From positions 1-64,000 of the forward strand of contig NZ_JACOOY010000010.1 of the NCBI RefSeq assembly GCF_014287705.1: 64,000 bases of DNA, given 5' to 3'. The translations under genes and the position numbers were made by a program. Numbering within the stretch: the stretch's first letter is position 1; the number at the start of each line of letters is the position of its first letter. Shown here one piece after another: positions 49,180 to 58,398 of this stretch. This stretch comes from Dorea_D hominis. GTDB lineage: Bacteria > Bacillota > Clostridia > Lachnospirales > Lachnospiraceae. Below the pieces are notes generated by a model. It worked only from the letters and a program-made list of their open reading frames with translations. It was not told the DNA's origin and did no database searches.

Positions 49180-49953
49180 TTAACGTTTCCTGTTCTTTTG
49201 ATAAATAATATGAAGTCCTTTTAAAGTCAGCTGAGGATCATACACATCAATCGTATCTGTTTCTGCAGCAATGATTTTTCCAAGTCCTCCGGTCGCAACG
49301 ACTTTTGCATTCTCATAACCAGACTCTTTTTTCAACTGATTGATGATATATTCTGTCTGTCCGATCTGTCCGTAGACCAGACCGCCCTGCATTGCCGAAA
49401 TCGTCTCTTTCGCCAAAATAGATGCCGGTTTCTTAATCTCGATCGCCGGCAGCATATCTGCCTCACCCCACAATGCCTGCGCGGAAGTGCGGATTCCCGG
49501 AGCAATCACACCTGCTTCAAATGTGCCATCTGCTCCGACAATATCATACGTTGTCGCTGTTCCAAAATCTACAACAATAACAGGTCCTCCAAATAATGTA
49601 TATGCTGCAACCGCATCCACGATACGATCAGCCCCTACCTGTCTCGGATTCTCTGTAACGATACGGATTCCGGTCTTAATTCCTGCTGAAACAACCATCG
49701 GTTTTACGCCAAAATATTTAATAATTGCGCTTCCTAAAGAATGCATGATATCCGGAACTACAGAGGCGATAATTACGTCTGTAATCTGTTCGCCTTCAAT
49801 TCCATGTCTTTCCACCAATTCACGCAATGTGATTCCATATTCATCTGATGTACGCGGTTGTTTTGCCTTCATACGGAAAGTACCGGAGATCTTGTCTTCC
49901 GAAAAAATGCCGAGTGTAATGTTTGTATTTCCCGCATCTATAACTAATAACAT
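49180..49953 (-). CDS. coaX: Type III pantothenate kinase
   Basis: A 257-residue CoaX that phosphorylates pantothenate in the first step of coenzyme A synthesis. The ASKHA-fold phosphate motifs are visible: MLLVIDAGNTNITLGIF, VGADRIVDAVAAYTLFGGP, VVDFGTATTYDIV and VVATGGLGKIIA. AGGAGG precedes the ATG. It is flanked by the DUF6145-like gene and dus, and lies two genes after birA, giving a cofactor-themed stretch (CoA, biotin). Confidence 0.95.
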   Translation of the reverse strand: MLLVIDAGNTNITLGIFSEDKISGTFRMKAKQPRTSDEYGITLRELVERHGIEGEQITDVIIASVVPDIMHSLGSAIIKYFGVKPMVVSAGIKTGIRIVTENPRQVGADRIVDAVAAYTLFGGPVIVVDFGTATTYDIVGADGTFEAGVIAPGIRTSAQALWGEADMLPAIEIKKPASILAKETISAMQGGLVYGQIGQTEYIINQLKKESGYENAKVVATGGLGKIIAAETDTIDVYDPQLTLKGLHIIYQKNRKR

Positions 49954-49962
49954 ATTTTCCTC

Positions 49963-50292
49963 CTACAGCTCTTCTCCCAGGAAGAACACTTTGTAATATA
50001 ACTGCAGCGACTGCAGTAATTCCTGTTTTTCTCTCTGAAGCTGTTTGATTTTCAACTGGCTTCCAATATCATCAAACATCGGATCTCCCTCTTCAGATGT
50101 CACTTCAAAACACAGCTCTCCGTTTTCTTCATAGACCAGTGTCAGTATGCCACCTACGTCGTGTACATATAACACACACATGATTTTCAGTTCGTCTTTG
50201 ATATGATCCGGTAGTCCTGAAAAATCAGGATTCAGATAATATTTTTCTTCATAAGAATTTGCCCCACAAAGGACGATTTTCTCTTCGTACAT
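49963..50292 (-). CDS. Conserved small cytoplasmic protein (DUF6145-like)
   Basis: A 109-residue protein beginning MYEEKIVLCGANSYEEKYYL with GGAGG five bases before the ATG. It has an alternating beta pattern (IMCVLYVHDVGGILTLVYEE) and a C-terminal coiled-coil-like helix (QLKIKQLQREKQELLQSLQL). There is no signal peptide, membrane span or catalytic motif. It resembles a small family seen between birA and coaX in Lachnospiraceae (DUF6145 by recollection). Its function is unknown. The gap to coaX is 9 bases, so it is probably co-translated. Confidence 0.8.
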   Translation of the reverse strand: MYEEKIVLCGANSYEEKYYLNPDFSGLPDHIKDELKIMCVLYVHDVGGILTLVYEENGELCFEVTSEEGDPMFDDIGSQLKIKQLQREKQELLQSLQLYYKVFFLGEEL

Positions 50293-50330
50293 AATACCTC
50301 CGCTATTTTACAACAGTTTATCCCGGCTGT

Positions 50331-51311
50331 CTATACATATCCGTAGATTCCTCGCACAGACACTTCTCCGGCATAGATTTCACGCTCAGTGCCATCCGGC
50401 AGAACTACGATCAGCTCACCGGTATCGTTAATTCCTTTTGCGTGTGCTTCATATGCTCCCGCCGGATCCAATACCCGCACATCCCGGTCACGATTAACCA
50501 GACACGCTTCATATGCCTCCCGGATTCCGGACAAATCTTCCCGCTGCACAAACTGTTCATAATATTGTTCAAATCTTTCCATAACCGTCGCAATAACTCC
50601 GGCACGCTTTACAGGCTTGCCCGTCTCCACCTTCAAAGATGTTGCCGTCTCTTTGATCTCATCCGGAAATGTTTCCTGATTGACGTTGATCCCAACTCCG
50701 ATCACAACATAATTGATATAATCAATTTCCGTACTCATCTCCGTCAGGATTCCGCAGATTTTCTTCTTATTCAGTACGATGTCATTCGGCCACTTGATTC
50801 CCGCGTCCACACCAAGCACATCCCTGATTCCATCTGCTACCGCAAGCGCCATTACAAGTGTCAGCATCGGTGCTTTCACCGGCGGTATCTCCGGTCTTAA
50901 TAAAATAGTCATGGAAACACTGTTCCCAGACGGTGACTCCCAGCCGCGTCCGCGTCTTCCTTTACCGGCAGTCTGTCGATCTGCGACAAACAGTGTACCG
51001 TGTACTTCACCTTTCTCACCCGCCGCTTTCGCCTGATTATTCGTGGAATCCGTCTCGTCGTAGTAAACAACCTGTCTACCCGCCCATTTTGTCGTAACCA
51101 GACTTTCAATTTCTGCTTTTGACAAAACATCCGGACTATCCAGAAGGCGGTAGCCTTTATTGCGTACCGCCTCAATTGTGTAACCTTCTTTTTTTAACTG
51201 TTCCATTACTTTCCAGACTGCAGTCCTTGACACCTGAAAATGATCACAAAGCTGCTGCCCGGATATATAAGAGCTGCTCTCTTTCAGCAGTCGTAAAATC
51301 TCTGCTTTCAT
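50331..51311 (-). CDS. birA: Bifunctional biotin ligase / biotin operon repressor
   Basis: A 326-residue protein. Residues 1-60 are a winged-helix DNA-binding domain (SGQQLCDHFQVSRTAVWKVM). The catalytic domain has the biotinyl-AMP loop GKGRRGRGWESPSG, the KWPNDIVLNKKKICGIL motif and a C-terminal SH3-like domain. It attaches biotin to carboxylases and may repress biotin genes. The start has GGAGC upstream. It lies 17 bases after argF and 38 before the DUF6145-like gene, in the same run. Confidence 0.95.
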   Translation of the reverse strand: MKAEILRLLKESSSYISGQQLCDHFQVSRTAVWKVMEQLKKEGYTIEAVRNKGYRLLDSPDVLSKAEIESLVTTKWAGRQVVYYDETDSTNNQAKAAGEKGEVHGTLFVADRQTAGKGRRGRGWESPSGNSVSMTILLRPEIPPVKAPMLTLVMALAVADGIRDVLGVDAGIKWPNDIVLNKKKICGILTEMSTEIDYINYVVIGVGINVNQETFPDEIKETATSLKVETGKPVKRAGVIATVMERFEQYYEQFVQREDLSGIREAYEACLVNRDRDVRVLDPAGAYEAHAKGINDTGELIVVLPDGTEREIYAGEVSVRGIYGYV

Positions 51312-51328
51312 CTTATCGCTCCGACTTT

Positions 51329-52321
51329 CTATCTCTCACCAAGTGTTGCAACCATAACCGCTTTGATCGTATGCATACGGTTCTCTGCCTCATCGAATAC
51401 CTTGGACTGTGAAGATTCAAATACTTCATCTGTTACTTCCATATCTGTAAGACCATATTTTTCATAGATTTCTTTACCGATTTTGGTCTTCAGATCATGG
51501 AATGCAGGCAGGCAGTGCAGGAAGATTGCTTTCTCTCCGGCATTATCCATTACTTCCTTCGTAACTTTATATGGTGACAGTTCTTTGATTCTCTCTGCCC
51601 ATACTTCATCCGGTTCACCCATAGATACCCACACGTCTGTATAAATAACATCTGCACCTTTGGTTCCGGCTTTTACATCCTCTGTCAAAGTAATGGTTCC
51701 GCCGCTTTCTTTTGCATAGCCTCTGCATGTTTCAACAAGCTCTGCATCCGGGAAATATTTTTCAGAAGTACATGCTGTAAAATGCATTCCCATCTTCGCA
51801 CACGCAATCATCAGAGAGTTACCCATGTTATACCTTGCATCGCCCATGTATACAAGATGGATATTTTCCAGTGTTCCAAAATGCTCACGGATCGTCAGCA
51901 GATCTGCCAGCATCTGTGTCGGATGATACTCATTTGTCAGGCCATTCCATACCGGCACACCTGCATGTTTTGCCAGTTCTTCTACACGTTCCTGACCGAA
52001 TCCACGATATTCGATACCATCAAACATTCTTCCGAGTACTCTTGCTGTATCTTCAATACTCTCTTTCTTGCCAATCTGGGATCCACTTGGATCCAGATAA
52101 GTGGTTCCCATTCCCATGTCATGTGCCGCCACTTCAAAAGAACATCTGGTTCTTGTACTTGTCTTTTCAAAAATAAGCGCAACATTCATGCCTCTGTATT
52201 TATCTACCGGAATTCCTTTTTTCTTCTTATCTTTCAGATCTGCTGCCAGATCCAGCATGTAGGTAATCTCTTCCTTTGTAAAATCTTTCAGTGTTAAAAA
52301 ATGTCTGCCTTTTAGGTTCAT
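51329..52321 (-). CDS. argF: Ornithine carbamoyltransferase
   Basis: The 330-residue enzyme forming citrulline from ornithine and carbamoyl phosphate in arginine synthesis; a catabolic role in the arginine deiminase route is possible. The carbamoyl phosphate motif EKTSTRTRCSFEVAAHD, the ornithine-binding HCLPAFHD and SLMIACAKMGM are all visible. There is no other arginine gene nearby, so direction cannot be judged from context. It heads the argF-birA-DUF6145-coaX-dus run. The gap to the SPFH gene is 66 bases and contains an 11-base tandem repeat. Confidence 0.95.
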   Translation of the reverse strand: MNLKGRHFLTLKDFTKEEITYMLDLAADLKDKKKKGIPVDKYRGMNVALIFEKTSTRTRCSFEVAAHDMGMGTTYLDPSGSQIGKKESIEDTARVLGRMFDGIEYRGFGQERVEELAKHAGVPVWNGLTNEYHPTQMLADLLTIREHFGTLENIHLVYMGDARYNMGNSLMIACAKMGMHFTACTSEKYFPDAELVETCRGYAKESGGTITLTEDVKAGTKGADVIYTDVWVSMGEPDEVWAERIKELSPYKVTKEVMDNAGEKAIFLHCLPAFHDLKTKIGKEIYEKYGLTDMEVTDEVFESSQSKVFDEAENRMHTIKAVMVATLGER

Positions 52322-52363
52322 CCTTCGTGTCCTTCTTTCCTTATTGTCCAGTCAGCCTTTTTG

Positions 52364-52385
52364 GCCGTTGTTTAGCCGTTGTTTA
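52364..52385. repeat. 11-base tandem repeat GCCGTTGTTTA x2
   Basis: Two perfect copies (52364-52374, 52375-52385) lie directly after the SPFH gene's stop codon. It is likely replication slippage with no evident function. Confidence 0.8.
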
Positions 52386-52387
52386 TT

Positions 52388-53323
52388 TTATTTATCTTTT
52401 CCACCAATCTCTGCCATGGACTTCACCAGTCCTGCCATGCCCTGGATCTCGGATGGAATAATAATCTTGGTTGCTTTTCCGTCTGCTGCCTTCTCAAATG
52501 CTTCCAGGCTCTTCATTGTCAGCACGGCTTCATCTGCTCCTGCTTCTTTCAGGAAACGAATACCGTCTGCATTCGCCTGCTGCACCTTTAAGATTGCTTC
52601 TGCTTCACCTTCTGCTTCACGGATCATTGCTTCCTTCTGTGCCTCTGCTTTCAGGATTGCTGCCTGTTTCTCTGCTTCCGCATCAAGGATTGCCGATTCT
52701 TTATGACCTTCTGCTACCAAAATTGTTGACTTCTTCTCACCTTCTGCACGCAGGATTGCTTCACGTCTCTCACGCTCTGCTTTCATCTGTTTCTCCATTG
52801 CGTCCTGAATAGCTGCAGGTGGTATGATATTTTTCAGCTCTACACGATTTACTTTAATTCCCCATGGATCTGTTGCCACATCCAGGGAAGCACGCATCTT
52901 CGTATTGATCGTCTCTCTGGAAGTCAATGTCTGGTCAAGTTCCAGATCACCGATAATATTACGAAGTGTCGTTGCTGTCAGATTCTCAATTGCCATGATC
53001 GGATTGGCAACTCCATAACAGAACATCTTCGGATCTGTGATCTGATAAAACACAACTGTATCGATCCGCATTGTTACATTATCTTTTGTAATAACCGGCT
53101 GTGGCGCAAAATCTACAACCTGTTCTTTCAGATCAACACGTCTTGCCACACGGTCAAAAATCGGAACTTTAAAATGAAGTCCCGTACTCCATGTTGCCTG
53201 GTAAGCCCCCAGTCTTTCGATTACAAGTGCCTCTGCCTGTCTGACAATCTTCACACAGGATATAATAAGCATCACAACAATCAATATTAATATTGCTAAA
53301 AAAATCGTATTTAGTGCCATCAT
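52388..53323 (-). CDS. SPFH/band 7 (stomatin-like) membrane protein
   Basis: A 311-residue protein with one N-terminal membrane helix (residues about 5-25, FLAILILIVVMLIISC) followed by a band 7/prohibitin domain (VPIFDRVARRVDLKEQVVDF). An Ala/Glu-rich coiled coil follows (about 180-270, AERERREAILRAEGEKKSTI). The start is ATG 53321-53323, five bases after GGAGG. It resembles QmcA/YuaG-type scaffold proteins that organise membrane microdomains. It is encoded directly after an NfeD protein (3-base gap), the standard pairing for this family. Confidence 0.9.
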   Translation of the reverse strand: MMALNTIFLAILILIVVMLIISCVKIVRQAEALVIERLGAYQATWSTGLHFKVPIFDRVARRVDLKEQVVDFAPQPVITKDNVTMRIDTVVFYQITDPKMFCYGVANPIMAIENLTATTLRNIIGDLELDQTLTSRETINTKMRASLDVATDPWGIKVNRVELKNIIPPAAIQDAMEKQMKAERERREAILRAEGEKKSTILVAEGHKESAILDAEAEKQAAILKAEAQKEAMIREAEGEAEAILKVQQANADGIRFLKEAGADEAVLTMKSLEAFEKAADGKATKIIIPSEIQGMAGLVKSMAEIGGKDK

Positions 53324-53325
53324 CT

Positions 53326-53769
53326 TTACTCCTCCTCTTTTCTTCTCTCTCTGACAATAAGCTTCACACCTTGGATACCTTCCACTACAACGATCGTATC
53401 TTTTGCGATCTTTCCATCCGGTTCGTCTGTCTTTGCCGACCATTCCTGTCCACGGATTTCTACATGCCCTGCTGCCTGCAGTGTATCAATATCTTCTGTC
53501 ACCAGTGCCTGTTCCCCAATAAGACTCTCAGCGTTCGTCTTCTGCCGCTCTTTATTAAAGTACTTCACGGCAAGTGGTCTTGTAAGCACCAGTAATATAA
53601 CAGAAACTATGAGAAATGCAACAACCTGCACAGGCAGACCGAAGCCGATCACTCCGCTCACAAATGCCACCAGCGCTCCGCCGGCAAACCAGATTGTCGT
53701 AAGTCCCATAGTCAAGATCTCGATAATTAATAATATTACAAATAATATAAGCCAGTATACAGTCTGCAT
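53326..53769 (-). CDS. nfeD: NfeD-family membrane protein
   Basis: A 147-residue protein with two or three N-terminal membrane helices (LILFVILLIIEILTMGLTTI, then VVAFLIVSVILLVLTRPLAV) and a C-terminal OB-fold domain (LIGEQALVTEDIDTLQAAGH) typical of short NfeD proteins. Its stop is followed after two bases by the SPFH gene start. NfeD and SPFH proteins act together in membrane domain organisation. The GAGGAA ribosome site is present, and a large hairpin lies 54 bases upstream (53824-53871). Confidence 0.9.
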   Translation of the reverse strand: MQTVYWLILFVILLIIEILTMGLTTIWFAGGALVAFVSGVIGFGLPVQVVAFLIVSVILLVLTRPLAVKYFNKERQKTNAESLIGEQALVTEDIDTLQAAGHVEIRGQEWSAKTDEPDGKIAKDTIVVVEGIQGVKLIVRERRKEEE

Positions 53770-53823
53770 AAATATTCCTCACTTTGCTCCGTGCTTCGCA
53801 CTCCCTCAATCTGCCCGAGCCCC

Positions 53824-53871
53824 AAAGTCTTGCATCCACTTATGAGTAAACTCATGTGGATGCCGGACTTT
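53824..53871. other. 48-base perfect-arm hairpin in the nfeD upstream region
   Basis: The arms GCATCCAC/GTGGATGC (53832-53839 with 53856-53863) contain an inner ATGAGT/ACTCAT pairing and an outer AAAGTC/GACTTT pairing. T5 follows only on the plus strand, where no gene ends, so it is not an obvious terminator for the minus-strand methyltransferase gene. It may still act as an RNA structure in the nfeD leader. Confidence 0.5.
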
Positions 53872-53947
53872 TTGTCTCTGGTATCATTATCTTACTATAT
53901 TTTCTCCGATAACGCAATTCTAACTGTCTACTGACTTCTTTATGATT

Positions 53948-54751
53948 TTATGAATTTTTCTCTGTATTTCTTCTCTGTCTCTTCACTTCAAACATCAATA
54001 CCGAAGCGGCTATTGCGGCATTTAACGACTCCACCTCTCCGCTCATTGGAATAATGATATAGTGATCTGCCATTTTCGAGGTTTCTTCACGCAGCCCGTT
54101 CCCCTCATTTCCAATCAGGAATGCACAGGAGAAAGCATAATCTTCTTCATCATAAGACTTCTCCCCGTCCAGATGCGCCGCGTATACTTTAATCCCGGCA
54201 TCTTTGATCTTGTGGATTGCCTTCAGGATATCTTCCGCATAATAAAACGGCATCCGGTAAATAGAACCCATCGTTGAACGGATTGTTTTCGGATTGTAAA
54301 TATCCACACAGTCACGGCTCATGATCACACCTGTTACACCTGCGCCTTCTGCAGTCCGCACGATCGTACCCATATTTCCCGGATCCTGCAAATTATCCAG
54401 CACTAGCAGATGCCTCTTTTCGCCTTTTAACAAATCCTCCAGCTTATAGGATTTCTGCCGCACAACACAGAGAACACCCTGTGGTGTCTTTGTATCCGAT
54501 GCATGCGCAAATACAGTATCCGTCAGCACTTCTATGTGCACTCCGGCTTGCCCTGCAATCGCATTTACCAGCACTTTTTCTTTTTTATAAAAAGATTCAG
54601 ATACATATACTTCCTGTAATTCATCCACCGGCACTTCCCGGAACATCCGGATGCCTTCCACAAGAAATACATGTTCTTCATCTCTTAATTTTCTCTTCTT
54701 TTTTAAATTAATCAGTCTTTTAACTTTTCCGTTTGCTGTACTTGTAATCAT
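53948..54751 (-). CDS. TrmH/SpoU-family RNA 2'-O-methyltransferase
   Basis: A 267-residue enzyme with an N-terminal RNA-binding domain (INLKKKRKLRDEEHVFLVEG) and a C-terminal SPOUT knot. The SPOUT motifs are LVLDNLQDPGNMGTIVRTAE (motif 1), FLIGNEGNGL (motif 2) and IPMSGEVESLNAAIAASVLM (motif 3). The length and two-domain layout match the RlmB/TsnR-like group acting on rRNA. The exact target is unknown. It follows the response regulator gene by 91 bases that include a small GCACC/GGTGC hairpin, and probably has separate transcription. Confidence 0.92.
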   Translation of the reverse strand: MITSTANGKVKRLINLKKKRKLRDEEHVFLVEGIRMFREVPVDELQEVYVSESFYKKEKVLVNAIAGQAGVHIEVLTDTVFAHASDTKTPQGVLCVVRQKSYKLEDLLKGEKRHLLVLDNLQDPGNMGTIVRTAEGAGVTGVIMSRDCVDIYNPKTIRSTMGSIYRMPFYYAEDILKAIHKIKDAGIKVYAAHLDGEKSYDEEDYAFSCAFLIGNEGNGLREETSKMADHYIIIPMSGEVESLNAAIAASVLMFEVKRQRRNTEKNS

Positions 54752-54842
54752 TCTCTCTGTCCCTTAATAACTATAATATTGAAGCACCTCTGATTATGGT
54801 GCCTGCAAATCGCTTTTTACTTCACCTTTTTCACAATAATTG

Positions 54843-55532
54843 TTATACTTTGAAACGGTATCCGACACCCCAGATTGTCTCGATATACTGAGGGTTGGAT
54901 GTGTCCATCTCGATCTTTTCACGGATTTTCTTAATGTGCACGGTTACAGTTGCGATGTCACCGACAGATTCCATATCCCAGATTTTCTGGAACAGTTCAT
55001 CTTTGGAATACACATGATTCGGGTGTGCCGCAAGAAATGACAACAGATCAAATTCTTTTGTTGTAAATGTTCTCTCTTCTCCATTTACCCATACTCTTCT
55101 TGCAGTCGTGTCAATCTTAAGTCCTCGGATCTCGATCACTTTATTTTTTTCTGCCATGCTTCCGATCAACCGATCATATCTTGCAAGATGTGCTTTCACA
55201 CGTGCCACCAACTCGCTCGGGCTGAACGGCTTTGTCATATAATCATCCGCTCCCAATCCCAGTCCACGAATCTTATCAATATCATCTTTTTTTGCTGATA
55301 CCATAATGATTGGTGTGTTCTTCTCATCTCTGACCTTCCGACAGATTTCAAATCCATCTACCCCCGGAAGCATCAGATCAAGAATCAGAAGATCATATTC
55401 TTCCTGAAGTGCTTTCTCAAGTCCACTGTCTCCATCATTTGCAACTTCCACTTCAAATCCGCTCAGTTCCAGATAGTCTTTCTCCAGATCTGCAATCGTC
55501 TCTTCGTCTTCAACTATTAAAATCTTACTCAT
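54843..55532 (-). CDS. OmpR/PhoB-family response regulator
   Basis: A 229-residue two-component regulator. The receiver domain has acidic pocket EDE (9-11), phospho-acceptor Asp52 (LLILDLMLPG) and Lys in DDYMTKPF. The C-terminal winged helix contains FTTKEFDLLSFLAAHPNHVY and VTVHIKKIREKIE with the terminal IWGVGYRF hairpin. The start overlaps the histidine kinase gene end by 8 bases, so kinase precedes regulator. The target genes are unknown; it may respond to envelope or nutrient conditions. Confidence 0.95.
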   Translation of the reverse strand: MSKILIVEDEETIADLEKDYLELSGFEVEVANDGDSGLEKALQEEYDLLILDLMLPGVDGFEICRKVRDEKNTPIIMVSAKKDDIDKIRGLGLGADDYMTKPFSPSELVARVKAHLARYDRLIGSMAEKNKVIEIRGLKIDTTARRVWVNGEERTFTTKEFDLLSFLAAHPNHVYSKDELFQKIWDMESVGDIATVTVHIKKIREKIEMDTSNPQYIETIWGVGYRFKV

Positions 55533-57021
55533 TCAATGGTACCTCCTGATATTTTCTCAAAACAAAATACATCGTTGTTCCTGTGTCTTCTCTGCTGGTT
55601 GCCCAAATCTTACCACCATGCTCTTCCACAATCTTCTTAACAATAGAAAGCCCGATACCGCTTCCGCCTTTGGAAGAATTTCTTGAAGCATCCGTTCTGT
55701 AAAAACGGTCGAAAATATTTGGCAGATCCTTGGCTGCAATTCCTTTGCCGTTATCTTCCAGTTCAACCTGAATAAAGTCACCGACATCTTTTACACGAAG
55801 ATTGATGATCGGTTTGCTTTTATCCATATATTTCAACGAATTATTTACAATATTATGCACAACACGCTTGATCTGTTCCGCGTCTGCAATCACTTTCACT
55901 TCTGGATCTACATAATTAAAATATCCAAATTCTACATTTTTTGACTCCAGTTCCAGCGACAAATCTTCTGCACAATCTGTGAAATAATCATTTACAGATA
56001 TAATATTGAAGTTATATGGAATACGGTTTGTGTCAATCTTGGAATACAATGTCAACTCATTGATCAGTGTATTCATCTCATTCGCTTTATTATAGATCGT
56101 GCGGATATATTTGTCCATTTTCTCCGGTGTATCCGCTACTCCGTCCATGATTCCTTCTGCATATCCTTTGATTGCTGTCACCGGTGTCTTAAGGTCATGG
56201 GAGATATTACTGATCAGCTCTTTGTTCTCCTTGTCAAACTGAATCTTCTCTTCTGCACTGTCCTTTAACCGCTTACGCATATCTTCCAGATCACTGCAGA
56301 GCTGGCCGAGCTCATCATCAGACTCCGGTTTGATCTCAAAATCCAGATTACCTTCTTTGATATTATAAGCTGCCCTCTTCATCTTTGACAACGGACGCAT
56401 GATTCCGCGGTAGATCCACATGAGCAAAATAAATGCCGTTGCGATTAAAACAATAACAACCACACAGATCAAGTCTACAAAAAGCTCCTCCACTTCTGGT
56501 ATAACATTCTTCATGTCTGTAACGATAAATGCGCTTCCTTTTTCTCCGCTTCGATATTTAAAATCAATCTGCTTGATCAGTACCTGAGCATTGCCACCCA
56601 GATAAAGTCCATTTTTCGCATCGGCATCTGCCTCACCATACTTCGGAAGCTGACGGATCACATATTTTGTTTCCCCACTGTCTGTACCAATGTAAACAAT
56701 GGTACTTCCTTTTCGCACAAGCAGATAGGCTTTTTTCTTTTCCAGTTTTTTATTTACTTTCTCAAGTCTGGTCGCATCGCCCATCTCTTCCGGATCTTCG
56801 GCAATAATCTTCTTTAGTTCTTCATACGGCTTCTCAGTTACTTTTGACAATACCTGCATAGAATTTGATAAGCTCTCCCAGGTTGTATCCGTAACTCCAT
56901 ATGTCTTTTCGATTGAGCTGATCTGATGTCTGCACAGGACTATTCCCATAGTTGTTGTCAATATAATCGGAATCAGCGTAATCGTTAAAAATGCTATCAC
57001 AAGTCTTGTTCTTATTTTCAT
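55525..57021 (-). CDS. Membrane sensor histidine kinase
   Basis: A 498-residue kinase with membrane helix 1 (about 7-28), an external sensor region of about 150 residues, and membrane helix 2 (about 182-205, VVIVLIATAFILLMWIY). A HAMP linker follows, then the phospho-acceptor His in LISNISHDLKTPVTAIKGY, and the ATPase boxes NIVNNSLKYMD (N), EDNGKGI (G1) and KGGSGIGLSIVKKIV (G2). It pairs with the overlapping response regulator. A GGAGG site precedes the ATG, and an extended -10 TGCTATACT at about 57041-57049 lies just downstream of the metK terminator. The sensed signal is unknown. Confidence 0.94.
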   Translation of the reverse strand: MKIRTRLVIAFLTITLIPIILTTTMGIVLCRHQISSIEKTYGVTDTTWESLSNSMQVLSKVTEKPYEELKKIIAEDPEEMGDATRLEKVNKKLEKKKAYLLVRKGSTIVYIGTDSGETKYVIRQLPKYGEADADAKNGLYLGGNAQVLIKQIDFKYRSGEKGSAFIVTDMKNVIPEVEELFVDLICVVVIVLIATAFILLMWIYRGIMRPLSKMKRAAYNIKEGNLDFEIKPESDDELGQLCSDLEDMRKRLKDSAEEKIQFDKENKELISNISHDLKTPVTAIKGYAEGIMDGVADTPEKMDKYIRTIYNKANEMNTLINELTLYSKIDTNRIPYNFNIISVNDYFTDCAEDLSLELESKNVEFGYFNYVDPEVKVIADAEQIKRVVHNIVNNSLKYMDKSKPIINLRVKDVGDFIQVELEDNGKGIAAKDLPNIFDRFYRTDASRNSSKGGSGIGLSIVKKIVEEHGGKIWATSREDTGTTMYFVLRKYQEVPLNE

Positions 57022-57051
57022 AGGAACACCTCCAGACTCAAGTATAGCATG

Positions 57052-57079
57052 AAAAAAGGCGCTTCACATCAAAGCGCCT
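57052..57079 (-). terminator. Terminator of metK
   Basis: The stem AGGCGCTT/AAGCGCCT (57072-57079 with 57057-57064) with a 7-base loop, followed by a T run on the minus strand, 20 bases after the metK stop codon. Confidence 0.92.
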
Positions 57080-57098
57080 GTAAACATTTCTAAAAATT

Positions 57099-58286
57099 TT
57101 ATAAATATGCTTTCAGTACATCCACCTTATCTGTCTTTTCCCAGGAGAGGTCGATATCTGTACGTCCAAAGTGTCCGTAAGCTGCTGTCTGCTTGTAAAT
57201 TGGTCTTCTCAAATCCAGCATTTTGATAATTCCTGCCGGACGGAGATCAAAGTTCTCGCGGATGATCTCAACCAGTTTTTCATCAGATACTTTACCGGTT
57301 CCAAATGTATCTACCATAATGGAAGTCGGATGAGCAACTCCGATTGCGTAAGAAAGCTGGATTTCACATTTCTTGGCAAGTCCTGCTGCAACAATATTTT
57401 TCGCAACGTAACGTGCTGCGTACGCTGCTGAACGGTCTACCTTTGTGCAGTCTTTACCTGAGAATGCTCCGCCACCGTGACGTGCCATTCCGCCGTAAGT
57501 ATCTACAATGATCTTGCGTCCTGTCAGTCCACTGTCTCCGTGTGGTCCACCGATAACAAAACGTCCTGTCGGGTTGATAAAGAATTTTGTATTCTCGTCT
57601 ACCATCTCTGCCGGAAGTACTGTGTCAAATACATATTTCTTAATATCTTCGTGAATCTGCTCCTGTGTCACATCCGGATCGTGCTGTGTAGATAAGACAA
57701 CTGCATCCAGACGTTTCGGAACATCATTTTCATCATATTCTACTGTAACCTGTGTCTTTCCATCCGGTCTCAGATAAGAAAGCGTTCCGTTCTTCCTTAC
57801 TTCTGTAAGTTTTCTTGCCAGTTTATGCGCCAGAGAAATCGGATATGGCATCAGTTCCGGAGTCTCATCCGTTGCGTATCCGAACATCATACCCTGGTCG
57901 CCGGCTCCGATCGCATCAATCTCATCATCGCCCATTGTATGCTCTTTTGCTTCCAACGCTTTATCAACTCCAAGAGCGATATCTCCAGACTGCTCGTCAA
58001 TTGCTGTGATCACACCACATGTCTCTGCGTCAAATCCAAATTTTCCTCTTGTATAGCCAATCTCTTTTACTGTATCGCGTACGATTTTCTGAATATCAAC
58101 ATAAGCATTTGTAGTAATCTCACCCATAACGAGAACCATACCTGTCGTTGTTGTTGTCTCACAAGCCACACGGCTCATCGGATCCTGTTCCATCAATGCA
58201 TCAAGAATCGCGTCTGAAATCTGGTCGCACATTTTATCCGGATGTCCTTCTGTAACGGACTCGGATGTAAATAATCTTTTTTCCAT
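57099..58286 (-). CDS. metK: S-adenosylmethionine synthase
   Basis: The 395-residue enzyme making SAM from methionine and ATP. Signature motifs are FTSESVTEGHPDKMCDQISD, GAGDQGMMFGYATDE and GGGAFSGKDCTKVDRSAAYA. Length and order are canonical. It is expressed behind a SAM-I riboswitch with terminator (58399-58546) and its own promoter (58590-58618), a feedback loop on its own product. The 5' untranslated region between terminator and start also holds a long palindrome (58312-58345). The ribosome site is GGGAG. Confidence 0.98.
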   Translation of the reverse strand: MEKRLFTSESVTEGHPDKMCDQISDAILDALMEQDPMSRVACETTTTTGMVLVMGEITTNAYVDIQKIVRDTVKEIGYTRGKFGFDAETCGVITAIDEQSGDIALGVDKALEAKEHTMGDDEIDAIGAGDQGMMFGYATDETPELMPYPISLAHKLARKLTEVRKNGTLSYLRPDGKTQVTVEYDENDVPKRLDAVVLSTQHDPDVTQEQIHEDIKKYVFDTVLPAEMVDENTKFFINPTGRFVIGGPHGDSGLTGRKIIVDTYGGMARHGGGAFSGKDCTKVDRSAAYAARYVAKNIVAAGLAKKCEIQLSYAIGVAHPTSIMVDTFGTGKVSDEKLVEIIRENFDLRPAGIIKMLDLRRPIYKQTAAYGHFGRTDIDLSWEKTDKVDVLKAYL

Positions 58287-58311
58287 GTCATTCTCCCTTC
58301 TACTTTCTCCC

Positions 58312-58369
58312 GGGGACGGGGATTTTCTAGAAAATCCCCGTCCCCTTTTAAAAAAGACCTGTCCCTTTT
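58312..58369. repeat. REP-like palindrome in the metK leader
   Basis: A perfect 34-base palindrome (58312-58345) centred on CTAG has arms GGGGACGGGGATTTT and its complement. It is followed by a related half-motif AAAAAAGACCTGTCCCTTTT (58350-58369). Such GGGGACGGGG/GGGACAGGT units resemble the dispersed REP elements mobilised by RAYT transposases in Firmicutes. None of the transposase is here. Confidence 0.75.
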
Positions 58370-58398
58370 TATGTTATCCACATAATCATCCACAATGC

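Noticed and set aside
49487..49996. Plus-strand 169-codon reading frame
   Set aside because: It is antisense to coaX, with codon pattern mirroring coaX and no start signals.
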